This document shows positions 1 to 7,049 of a DNA stretch of 23,860 nucleotides, one piece after another (the first letter of the stretch is position 1; every line of letters starts with the position of its first letter). The stretch spans positions 1-23,860 of the forward strand of contig JBBSBE010000052.1 of the NCBI GenBank assembly GCA_038251625.1, written 5' to 3'. A model generated the notes under the pieces. The model worked only from the letters and a program-made list of their open reading frames with translations. It was not told the origin of the DNA and ran no database searches. This stretch comes from JBBQXK01 sp038251625. GTDB lineage: Bacteria > Pseudomonadota > Alphaproteobacteria > Rhodobacterales > Rhodobacteraceae. A program made the translations under genes and the position numbers.

Positions 1-935
1 CAGCCGTCGCCGGGGGCGGTCACGTCCACCCAAGTGATCTCGTCGCGGGCGGAAAGGAAGTGCAGATCGGCGCGCAGTCGATCCGCCCGTGGCAGAAAGC
101 TGACCATGGGGACGACATGGCCAAGGCTGAGGAAAGACAGGGTCGGGTGGCCATCGGGCAGCCCCTGCCGCACCAGATCGGCCAGAATCGAGACGGCAAG
201 GTGGGCGCCGGAGGAATGGCCGACCACCAGCACCTCATCCCATTCTGCGGTCAGCGCGGTGGCGATGGTCTGGCGGAAATCGACCATCCGCGCCTCCAGC
301 GCCGGGGGGTTTGCCCCGCCCCAGCGGGCGGAAAAGGCGTAGTCGTGCATCAGGTAATAGGCCATCAGCCGGTTATCGAGCCGCCGGAACCCCCGCAACG
401 CCGCCGTGGCCGCAACAAGGGCCAGCACCGCATGCACGATCAGGCCGCGCCCGTCGAGCCCGGGCATTGCCCAGGCGACCGCCTGCCAGACGATCCAGCC
501 CGCAAACGCCGCCACCGCAAGCTGCACCAGCAGAAGTGCGACCGGATATAGCGCCGCGATGACCGGGCCCTTGCGCAAGCGCATCAGGCGAACGAGCGCA
601 CCCGAAGCAAGGTAGGTCCATGCCGTTTGAAGAAGTTGCCAATAGGTCTGCGCGATGCCACCGCCCATCGACCCCTTCACGATGTCGGACCAGACCAGCA
701 CCTCGACATCGACCTCTGCCGTCTTCCCGTCGATCAGCGCTTCGACCCGCCACCCGTAAGGGCCACGCGCGCGCTTGGGCTTCAGCGTCAGCGCATAGCC
801 TGAGAGTGCGGCCTGCGCGGCGCCTTCCTTGCGGTAAAGTTCGCGGTAGCGGCGGGGATGAAAGGGATCGTAGCCGGGGATGTAGAAGACCCGGCGCCGG
901 AACGCCCTGCCCTGCCCTTCGCTTGCTTCAGCCAT
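1..935 (-). CDS. alpha/beta hydrolase with internal membrane segment (3' part cut by window edge)
   Basis: The reading frame stays open from an ATG at 935 to the window edge (311 codons, no stop), so the C-terminus is missing. The N-terminus reads MAEASEGQGRAFRRRVFYIP followed by GYDPF. A hydrophobic stretch follows at about residues 125-180 (ALYPVALLLVQLAVAAFAGW and further), which looks like one or two membrane helices. Next comes the nucleophile-elbow motif GHSSGAH within VLVVGHSSGAHLA, typical of serine alpha/beta hydrolases (GxSxG), then a strand/loop ending near DEITWVD that could supply the acid. The catalytic His is not in the window. A GAGGG stretch lies just before the ATG. It follows the ccdA-like gene in the same direction after 56 bp. 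The substrate is unknown; a membrane-anchored lipase/esterase-like role is inference. Confidence 0.72.
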   Translation of the reverse strand, partial: MAEASEGQGRAFRRRVFYIPGYDPFHPRRYRELYRKEGAAQAALSGYALTLKPKRARGPYGWRVEALIDGKTAEVDVEVLVWSDIVKGSMGGGIAQTYWQLLQTAWTYLASGALVRLMRLRKGPVIAALYPVALLLVQLAVAAFAGWIVWQAVAWAMPGLDGRGLIVHAVLALVAATAALRGFRRLDNRLMAYYLMHDYAFSARWGGANPPALEARMVDFRQTIATALTAEWDEVLVVGHSSGAHLAVSILADLVRQGLPDGHPTLSFLSLGHVVPMVSFLPRADRLRADLHFLSARDEITWVDVTAPGDG

Positions 936-991
936 GCCTGCCCTCGCGCATCGCGGCGGGATACGCGGCCATTCTGGCGAATTCGGGGCGG

Positions 992-1747
992 TCAGCCAAG
1001 CGTGGAGAGGGCCGGGAAGGTTTCCAGAAGCCAGAACGAAAAGGCAGAGAAGGCGCCCGTCATCAACGCCACGCCGACGACGATCAGCAACGCGCCCATC
1101 GCCCGCTCGATCGCCTTCATGTGGCGCTTGAGGCGGGTCATCACGCCCATCGCCCGCTCGATGAAAAGGGCAGCCAGAAGGAACGGCAGGCCAAGACCCA
1201 AGGCATAGACACCAAGCAGCGTGGTGCCACGGGCAAGGTTCGCCTCGGTGGCGGCAAGGCTGAGGATGGCGCCAAGCTGCGGACCGATGCAGGGTGTCCA
1301 GCCGAAGGCGAAGGCGAGGCCCAGCACGTAGGCCCCCATGGCCGAGCCGCCCCTGTCACCCGCTTCGAGCCGCGCCTCGCGGTCAAGGATCGGGATGCGG
1401 AAGACGCCAAGAAAGTGCAGCCCGAGGATGATCACCATCGCGCCCGAGGCCCGGGCGAGCCAGATCTGGTTTTCCAGAAAGAAGCGGCCAAGGAACGAAG
1501 CAGTGAAGCCAAGGAACAGAAAAACGGTTGACAGGCCAAGGACGAAAAAGATCGCGGGCCAGATGACGCGGGCGCGCGCGGACGCCCCGCCCGCCCGCAT
1601 CTCGCCCATGCTGATCCCGCCCATATAGGCCAGGTAGGGCGGCACGATGGGCAGCACGCATGGCGAGAGGAAGGACAGCACACCCGCCACCAGCGCGATC
1701 AGCATCGCGGGCAGCAGGCTTGCGTCGATCAGATCCAGTCCGCCCAT
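992..1747 (-). CDS. ccdA: CcdA/DsbD-type thiol-disulfide transport membrane protein
   Basis: This is a 251-residue, very hydrophobic protein with about six membrane helices, the usual size for CcdA. The family passes electrons from cytoplasmic thioredoxin across the inner membrane to periplasmic thiol proteins, often for cytochrome c maturation. The two conserved redox cysteines are visible, each with its proline neighbourhood: C30 in FLSPCVLPIVPPYLAYMGG and C153 in GWTPCIGPQLGA. An upstream GTG (1753) is possible, but GAGGTG ends about 4 bases before the ATG at 1747 and overlaps that GTG, so the ATG is preferred. It lies after the rne terminator and before the hydrolase gene. No cytochrome c or thioredoxin-like gene sits next to it, so its partner is not shown. 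Confidence 0.85.
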   Translation of the reverse strand: MGGLDLIDASLLPAMLIALVAGVLSFLSPCVLPIVPPYLAYMGGISMGEMRAGGASARARVIWPAIFFVLGLSTVFLFLGFTASFLGRFFLENQIWLARASGAMVIILGLHFLGVFRIPILDREARLEAGDRGGSAMGAYVLGLAFAFGWTPCIGPQLGAILSLAATEANLARGTTLLGVYALGLGLPFLLAALFIERAMGVMTRLKRHMKAIERAMGALLIVVGVALMTGAFSAFSFWLLETFPALSTLG

Positions 1748-1827
1748 GGGCACCTCGCTTTGGCTTGCCTAGCGGAGGCCGCGCGCCGCGTCACGCATCG
1801 CGCGGTCACGTGTGCGTGGTTTTTGCA

Positions 1828-1864
1828 GAAAGGCCGGGGGGCCTGTGCTGCCCCCCGGCCTTTC
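1828..1864 (-). terminator. strong hairpin terminator after rne
   Basis: A perfect 15-bp inverted repeat (1828-1842 with 1850-1864, arms GAAAGGCCGGGGGGC / GCCCCCCGGCCTTTC) has a 7-nt loop and starts 29 bp after the rne stop. The minus-strand 3' arm ends in CCTTTC, but no long T run follows, so it is an imperfect intrinsic terminator. It separates rne from the ccdA-like gene, and its near symmetry could also block transcripts from the other side. Confidence 0.75.
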
Positions 1865-1892
1865 GGATGCTTGGTCCGGCGTTGTCGAAGGC

Positions 1893-4472
1893 TCAACGCG
1901 TGAGCGACCACCAGCCCTTGCGCTTTGGCTTGGGCTCGCCTTCGGGTTCTGCATCCGGTTCGGGTGCCTCCGGCACGGCCACCGGTTCAGCCACCGCTTT
2001 CACCGTGGCGACGGGCACGGGTGCAGGCGTCGGGGCGTCCTCTGCCGGGGCCGCCTCTGCCGGGGACGCCTCTGCCACGGGGGCAGGCTCGGCCTTCGGC
2101 TTTCTGCTGCGCGAACGCTTGGGCTTTTCCGCCACCTCGGGCTGGGGTGCGGCTTCCGGTTCGGGCGCGGGTGCGGCTTCCGGCTCGGGTGCGGCTTTCG
2201 GCTCGGGGGCAGCCTCGCTTGCGCCTTCCTCGGCGGGCTTGGCCTTGCCACGGCTGCGGCTCCGCGTGCGCTTTGGCTTTGGTGCGTCTTCGGCTGCGGC
2301 GTCGACAGGTGCTGGCTCGGCGGCAGGTGCGGCGTCGGCCTCGACCACCGCGCCATCATCGTCGCCGTCGTCATCCCCACCATCGGCCTCGGCGCCCTGC
2401 GCATCATCCGCAGCCCCGTTCTGACCGGCCGCTCCGCCACGCCGACGGCGACGACGACGACGCTTTTTCTTGCCAGCTTCGCCATTTCCGTTGGCCTCGC
2501 CGCGCGCCTCGCCACGCGCCTCGACGGCAACCGGGGCCTCGGCCTCTTCGACCTCATCCTCTTCGGGCGGGAGATCGGGCTCGTCCTCGTCCACAGCGTC
2601 GCCCATCAGGCTCGCGTTCCCCGAAATCACCGCTGTCGGCAGTTCCGAGACGACGCGCGTGGCAGTCTTGAACTTCTCGAGGCTGTAGTCGGGGCTGATC
2701 ATCTTGGGGTCAGCCTCGATCCGCACGGCCATGCCGTAGCGGGCTTCGATGAGCGCGATATGCTCGCGCTTTTGGTTGTAGAGATAGTTGATGATGCCGA
2801 CCGGCGCGGTCAGAAGCACTTCCTTGGACCGCTTGCGCGTGCCCTCTTCCTCGAGCGCGCGCAGGATCGTCAGCGCCATGCTGTCATCCGACCGGATAAG
2901 GCCAGTGCCGTGGCAATGCGCGCAGGGCTGCGTGGTCGATTCCAGCATGCCGGGGCGCAGGCGCTGGCGGCTCATCTCCATCAGGCCAAAGCCCGAGATG
3001 CGGCCCACCTGAATGCGGGCGCGGTCCGTCTTCAGCTTGTCCTTCAGGCGCTTCTCGACGGATGCGTTGTTCTTGCGCTCTTCCATGTCGATAAAGTCGA
3101 TCACGATCAGGCCCGCAAGGTCGCGCAGGCGCAACTGGCGCGCCACCTCGTCGGCGGCTTCGAGGTTGGTCTTGAGCGCGGTATCCTCGATCGAGCCTTC
3201 CTTCGTGGCGCGGCCGGAGTTCACGTCGATGGCCACCAGCGCCTCGGTCACCCCGATCACGATGTAGCCGCCGGATTTGAGCTGGACCGTGGGGTTGAAC
3301 ATACCCGCGAGGTAGGTTTCCACCTGGAAGCGTGCGAAAAGCGGCACTGCCTCGGCATAGGGCTGCACCGCCTTGGCGTGGGACGGCATGATCATCTTCA
3401 TGAAGTCCTTGGCGGTGCGGTAGCCCGCGTCGCCCTCGACCAGAACCTCGTCAATCTCGCGGTTGTAAAGGTCGCGGATCGAGCGTTTGATGAGGTTGCC
3501 CTCTTCGTAGATTGGCGCGGGCGCGATGGATTTCAGCGTCAGATCGCGGATCTGTTCCCAGAGCCGCATCAGATATTCGTAGTCGCGCTTGATCTCTGGC
3601 TTGGTGCGCTTGGCACCTGCCGTACGGATGATGAGGCCGGCACCTTCAGGCACCTCGATCTCACCCGCGATTTCCTTCAGCTTCTTGCGGTCGGCGGCTT
3701 GCGTGATCTTGCGGGAGATCCCGCCGCCCCGCGCGGTGTTGGGCATCAGCACACAGTACCGACCGGCCAGCGACAGGTAGGTCGTCAGCGCCGCACCCTT
3801 GTTGCCACGCTCTTCCTTGACCACCTGCACCAGCATGATCTGGCGCACCTTGACCACCTCCTGGATCTTGTAGCGGCGCGCGCGGGGCTTGCGCGGGGAC
3901 CGGATTTCCTCGGACACATCTTCATCAGCGACCGATTCAATCTCGTCGTCGGTGTCGGAGGCGTGGTCCATGGCGCGGTAGGGCTTTTCGCCGTCTTCCG
4001 GCGCGGGCGCGGCCTGGGGGGCGTCTGCCTCAGTCTCTTCGCCAAGGTCCACGACGTCCATTCCGGCGATGGCAGACGGTTCGGCGCTGACCACATCATC
4101 CGTCCGGGCAGCCTCGGCCTTGGGTGCGGGGCGAGAAGAGCGGCGGCGCGAACGGCCGTTGTCTTCGTCATCCTCGGCGCGGGCCAGCGCACGCTCTTCA
4201 TCAAGCAGCGCTTTGCGGTCGGCGACGGGGATCTGGTAATAATCGGGGTGAATCTCGGCGAAGGCGAGGAACCCGTGGCGGTTGCCGCCGTAATCGACAA
4301 AGGCCGCCTGAAGCGACGGCTCTACGCGGGTGACCTTGGCAAGATAGATGTTGCCTGCCAGTTGCCGCTTGTTGAGGGTCTCGAAATCGAACTCCTCAAC
4401 CTTGTTTCCATCCACCACGACAACCCGGGTTTCCTCGGGGTGCGTGGCGTCGATAAGCATTTTCTTGGGCAT
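1893..4472 (-). CDS. rne: ribonuclease E
   Basis: This is the endoribonuclease that starts mRNA decay and processes rRNA/tRNA precursors and assembles the degradosome (859 residues). The S1 RNA-binding domain begins at about 37 (GNIYLAKVTRVEPSLQAAFV) and is split by a charged, mostly acidic insert at about 98-195. The 5'-sensor region has RT at 283-284 (LIIRTAGA). The catalytic DNase I-like domain has D416 (AIDVNSG) and D459 (IVIDFIDM). The Zn-link is CAHC (C517, C520) followed by HGTG. The C-terminal half is low-complexity: a poly-Arg block (KKKRRRRRRRR), then Ala/Pro/Glu-rich sequence with basic KPKRSRSR-type patches, ending in KRKGWWSLTR. The frame is open 70 codons further upstream, but that extension looks like untranslated leader; GGAAG sits shortly before the chosen ATG. 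The long antisense frame here is a composition artefact. Confidence 0.95.
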   Translation of the reverse strand: MPKKMLIDATHPEETRVVVVDGNKVEEFDFETLNKRQLAGNIYLAKVTRVEPSLQAAFVDYGGNRHGFLAFAEIHPDYYQIPVADRKALLDEERALARAEDDEDNGRSRRRSSRPAPKAEAARTDDVVSAEPSAIAGMDVVDLGEETEADAPQAAPAPEDGEKPYRAMDHASDTDDEIESVADEDVSEEIRSPRKPRARRYKIQEVVKVRQIMLVQVVKEERGNKGAALTTYLSLAGRYCVLMPNTARGGGISRKITQAADRKKLKEIAGEIEVPEGAGLIIRTAGAKRTKPEIKRDYEYLMRLWEQIRDLTLKSIAPAPIYEEGNLIKRSIRDLYNREIDEVLVEGDAGYRTAKDFMKMIMPSHAKAVQPYAEAVPLFARFQVETYLAGMFNPTVQLKSGGYIVIGVTEALVAIDVNSGRATKEGSIEDTALKTNLEAADEVARQLRLRDLAGLIVIDFIDMEERKNNASVEKRLKDKLKTDRARIQVGRISGFGLMEMSRQRLRPGMLESTTQPCAHCHGTGLIRSDDSMALTILRALEEEGTRKRSKEVLLTAPVGIINYLYNQKREHIALIEARYGMAVRIEADPKMISPDYSLEKFKTATRVVSELPTAVISGNASLMGDAVDEDEPDLPPEEDEVEEAEAPVAVEARGEARGEANGNGEAGKKKRRRRRRRRGGAAGQNGAADDAQGAEADGGDDDGDDDGAVVEADAAPAAEPAPVDAAAEDAPKPKRTRSRSRGKAKPAEEGASEAAPEPKAAPEPEAAPAPEPEAAPQPEVAEKPKRSRSRKPKAEPAPVAEASPAEAAPAEDAPTPAPVPVATVKAVAEPVAVPEAPEPDAEPEGEPKPKRKGWWSLTR

Positions 4473-4670
4473 GATCTTCCACTGCGCCCGCGTGCCAAGG
4501 CTGCACCCGGCGGACCGGACGCGGTGGCAAAGACAGGGGGGCGGCTTGTTCGGGCGGGTGCGCGGGCGGCGCGAAAAGCGGCCGTGCCCGGTGGGCAGAC
4601 CCTGCTTTTCGCCAAATCCATCGCGCGCATCATCGCGGTTCACATCAGGGAGGCTTCCGCCCCCCACCTT

Positions 4671-4700
4671 AAAAAGCCCCACCCATCAAGGGTTTGGGGC
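4671..4700 (-). terminator. intrinsic-terminator-like hairpin inside the rne leader
   Basis: On the minus strand, GCCCC-A-CCC pairs with GGG-T-GGGGC around a 5-nt loop, with a 2-nt bulge, and is followed directly by TTTTT. It lies about 200 bases before the rne start, and no minus-strand gene was found between it and 5174. It could therefore be a premature terminator (attenuator) or the 3' end of a small leader RNA. RNase E expression is autoregulated through its 5' UTR in E. coli; whether this hairpin serves that purpose is inference. Confidence 0.55.
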
Positions 4701-4811
4701 AATGACAACAGCCTTGCGGCCGATCCGGCCACCCCCTCGCATCGCGTGGTCGCTCCTGTCGGGAGGGTGGAGAATTCGTGACGCAGGGGCAATCGCACCC
4801 CGCGTTCGGCG

Positions 4812-4841
4812 ACCCTAGCGGCAAAAGGGCGACAAGGGCAA
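4812..4841 (-). promoter_or_regulatory. candidate sigma-70 promoter for rne
   Basis: On the minus strand, TTGCCC (4836-4841) and TAGGGT (4812-4817) are separated by 18 bases. The match is moderate. It would give a start near 4805 and a leader of about 330 nt before the rne ATG. It was chosen because it lies between the upstream inverted repeats and the leader hairpin; no other clear pair was seen. Confidence 0.35.
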
Positions 4842-4871
4842 TGGGGGAATTTGCGCCCGCCGACGCGACAG

Positions 4872-4919
4872 CACACGTTTTACGTGTGTTTCTCCGTCAG
4901 AAACGGAAAGTGCTGACGG
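4872..4919. repeat. two adjacent inverted repeats upstream of the rne promoter candidate
   Basis: CACACGT-TTT-ACGTGTG (4872-4888) has perfect 7-bp arms. CCGTCAG (4894-4900) pairs with CTGACGG (4913-4919) over 12 bases, also perfectly. They lie about 30 bp upstream of the -35 candidate, a position suited to protein binding sites. They could equally be hairpins in a transcript. No known regulator motif was recognised. Confidence 0.45.
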
Positions 4920-5173
4920 GCAGATTAGTGGCGCTTGACGGCTTGGACGCACTGCGAAACTGACGATCCGTTACCACAATGCTAGGCTTCGCGAGCCAAG
5001 AAGTATGACAACTTCCGAGTACCGCCTTCAGACGCTCCGGCCGCCCCACACACTCAAACGGCGATCAAGGTTATCCACTTACGCGCTCGCCGCGAAGCCA
5101 TTTTGTAGAGGGGCGGCCGAAACCCGAGCGCGCATTGCCCTATTCGGTGGCACCAACAAATCCGGTAACCCCG

Positions 5174-5923
5174 TCAGAGACTATCGCGACGCTCCATCCG
5201 CCTGTTCCGGTGAAAGACGCAAAGCACACCGACGGCAATCAAAAGCATCGGAAACGACGACGGCAGCGGGACCGATGACACGGGAATTCCTACCCGGGCG
5301 GAAGTAACGGTCAATTCTCCTCTCACACTCTCAAGAAACACGCCTTCGCGCGTTAACGTCTCGAATATGAATGCGCCCATTAGCTCAGACGCTGCCCCGG
5401 ACTCGAATTCGAATGGAGCTTCAATATCGGCCGGTATCATGGCCGTCAGACCACCTGAATTTTCCACCAGTATCTGTCGCAAGACTATGAAAGATTCCTC
5501 ACCCGGAACCGTAGAACTCTGATCAAGTGTGCCGTAGCTGAACAGAAACCCAGGAAGCTGAAAAATGGCACTCTGGCTAAGCCCGCGTGTGATCTTCGTC
5601 ACACCGTTGATCGTCAGACGAGAAGACAGCACCGGGTTCTGGTCCCCGGCATCCGACCCGCTAAACAACGCGACAATGCCACCGGCTGGGCCAGAGATGC
5701 TCGTCCCCAGCGCTGTGTCGAATACGATCGTGTAAGCGAATATCTGACCGTCCAGAGCAGAGGGATCATCATCGCCCGAAAAGCCGAATGCAGTCGTTCC
5801 GGGACCGATAGAAGAATTGTTTACAATTCCGCCAAAAACGGCTTTCACAGTTGCTGCCGATATGGGATCTGCAAGATTGAAGAAAGCAACCAGCCCAGCA
5901 AGAAAGATTGCCTTTACATTCAT
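5174..5923 (-). CDS. secreted protein with VPLPA/PEP-CTERM-type sorting tail
   Basis: This 249-residue protein starts with a signal peptide (MNVKAIFLAGLVAFFNLADP, then ISAA, probable cleavage after the Ala) and ends with the three-part sorting signal known from PEP-CTERM/VPLPA-CTERM proteins: VPLPSS at about 218-223, a hydrophobic helix (FPMLLIAVGVLCVF), then a basic tail (HRNRRMERR). The family is exported and its tail is processed by an exosortase, usually for surface or matrix attachment. The middle is Gly/Ser-rich and beta-like with no domain I recognise. An ATG nine codons upstream exists, but AGAGGA sits correctly for the ATG at 5923. Base use is more A+T-rich than the neighbours, and no exosortase or polysaccharide gene is in the window, so it may have been acquired separately. 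Confidence 0.78.
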   Translation of the reverse strand: MNVKAIFLAGLVAFFNLADPISAATVKAVFGGIVNNSSIGPGTTAFGFSGDDDPSALDGQIFAYTIVFDTALGTSISGPAGGIVALFSGSDAGDQNPVLSSRLTINGVTKITRGLSQSAIFQLPGFLFSYGTLDQSSTVPGEESFIVLRQILVENSGGLTAMIPADIEAPFEFESGAASELMGAFIFETLTREGVFLESVRGELTVTSARVGIPVSSVPLPSSFPMLLIAVGVLCVFHRNRRMERRDSL

Positions 5924-5956
5924 CCACCGATTCCTCTTTTTAAAACTCAATCAGAA

Positions 5957-5985
5957 GTTTCACTCGAATCGCCCCGTTATGTCAA
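5957..5985 (-). promoter_or_regulatory. candidate promoter of the VPLPA-CTERM gene
   Basis: On the minus strand a perfect TTGACA (5980-5985) is followed, after 17 bases, by TGAAAC (5957-5962), a weak -10. Transcription would start near 5950, shortly before the ATG at 5923. Confidence 0.42.
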
Positions 5986-6119
5986 TGTCGGGAAAGCCAC
6001 GAACGCGAGAATGGTGGCAGAAATTGGACGATCCCAATTGGCACAGCGCGCAAACGAAGCGTTACTAGAAGCGGGCTGGGGTTTCTCCTAAGCCTATTCC
6101 GCTTGGAGCAGGGCAAAGA

Positions 6120-6932
6120 TCACGTCAGATCGAAATCCAGGACCAAGGGGCGATGGTCAGACACCTCGGGCAATGCGGGCACGGCGAAGCGGCGGACGCG
6201 GACCTCGGGCGAGACCAGCATGTAATCTGCATACCGGCACGGTTTGCCGTACTGCGATGTGCGGGTATCGGTATGGCCCTGTCCGGTGACCAGATCGGTG
6301 AGGCCGATCCCGGAAAGGGCCGCAAAGGTGGCGCTGTCTGGCAGAAGGTTGAGATCTCCGGCGACGACGGCCCCGTCGCCGGGCTGCCGCAGGTCCGCGA
6401 TGAGGGCGCATATCGCGTTGGCCTGCGCGGTGCGTGCCGGGGTGTCCTGCTTTCCCGCCACGTCGCGCAGGCCGTGCAGATGCACCAGCACCACGAACCG
6501 CCCGCTGGCGGGATCGTAAAGGCGCAAGCCGTGCAGGCTGCGCGGTACCGGATGCGTGCCCCAGCCATCGACCCCGAAGGCGCCGTGGGCGAAACGCTGG
6601 ATCTGTTCGGTCAGGGCGAGGTCGGGCGCGATCCAAACGGCGATCCCGTGTTCGGACGCATACCCCTGCCCGCTCGCATCGCTCAGCCTGCCACGGGCCG
6701 CTGCGCAGAACTGTGCGCGGTGCGCGGGCAAAAGCGCAGAGATTTCGGCATAAAGGTCCGCCCGCTGGTCGAGGTGAAATCCCGCGTCCCGGAAGATCAG
6801 CCACGGCGGCGAAGGTTCAAGCGCCCGCGTCACTTCCTGCAGGCACAGAACATCCGCACCCAGCCCCTGCACCCACGGGCGCAGGTCATCCCATAGCCGA
6901 CCGCCCCAGGCGTTCAGACTGACGATCCGCAT
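6120..6932 (-). CDS. endonuclease/exonuclease/phosphatase family protein
   Basis: This 270-residue protein has the DNase I-like metal-dependent phosphodiesterase fold. The markers occur in the expected order: N-terminal RIVSLNAWGG (metal-binding Asn8), LQEVT with Glu33, HLHGL at 151-155, GDLNLLPDS with Asp193 and Asn195, and the C-terminal SDHRPLVLDFDL with catalytic His260. No signal peptide is seen, so it is probably cytoplasmic. The family includes nucleases, phospholipid and sugar phosphatases and sphingomyelinases; the sequence does not say which. A TTG seven codons upstream is possible, but the ATG at 6932 begins exactly at the conserved first strand. It stands alone between the VPLPA gene and dctD. 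Confidence 0.82.
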   Translation of the reverse strand: MRIVSLNAWGGRLWDDLRPWVQGLGADVLCLQEVTRALEPSPPWLIFRDAGFHLDQRADLYAEISALLPAHRAQFCAAARGRLSDASGQGYASEHGIAVWIAPDLALTEQIQRFAHGAFGVDGWGTHPVPRSLHGLRLYDPASGRFVVLVHLHGLRDVAGKQDTPARTAQANAICALIADLRQPGDGAVVAGDLNLLPDSATFAALSGIGLTDLVTGQGHTDTRTSQYGKPCRYADYMLVSPEVRVRRFAVPALPEVSDHRPLVLDFDLT

Positions 6933-6968
6933 GCTAGAGCGTGGCGCGTTCAAATGGACGCAGGTATC

Positions 6969-7024
6969 CGCAACGCACCCAAGGGCGGCGCTTGCCGTGG
7001 CAATCGCATTCTGGGTGCGTCGCG
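6969..7024. terminator. long inverted repeat after dctD, possible terminator
   Basis: CGCAACGCACCCA (6969-6981) pairs with TGGGTGCGTCGCG (7012-7024) with one mismatch, around a 30-nt loop that itself contains TTGCC/GGCAA (6992-6996/6999-7003). It begins 25 bp past the dctD stop and ends before the phosphatase-family ATG. No T run follows on either strand, so termination is a guess; a processing or binding structure is equally possible. Confidence 0.4.
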
Positions 7025-7049
7025 GATGCGATCTGACGCGACACGCAGC

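Larger units (their letters stand above)
4473..5173. other. 700-bp non-coding region upstream of rne
   Basis: No convincing gene was found on either strand. The stretch next to rne (4473 to about 4805) is read as the rne leader, with a terminator-like hairpin at 4671-4700 and smaller GC-rich inverted repeats (for example GGCCGATCCGGCC at 4719-4731). A promoter candidate and two inverted repeats occupy 4812-4919. From 4920 to 5173 nothing recognisable was seen apart from a lone near-DnaA-box TTATCCACT at 5071. Short frames here have poor starts and unfamiliar products. Confidence 0.5.

Noticed and set aside
4473..4682. 70-codon N-terminal extension of RNase E
   Set aside because: The extension is Arg/Pro/Gly-rich and unlike any RNase E N-terminus; the ATG at 4472 starts the conserved MPKKMLIDATHPEE with GGAAG before it.
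1812..4781. 989-codon plus-strand frame opposite rne
   Set aside because: It is the mirror of RNase E: high-GC third positions remove stops on the other strand. The product is low-complexity in the rne C-terminal part and has no recognisable domain, while the minus frame has complete RNase E motifs.
4778..4963. 61-codon plus-strand frame upstream of rne
   Set aside because: It crosses the inverted repeats and promoter candidate, has no good ribosome site and no recognisable product.
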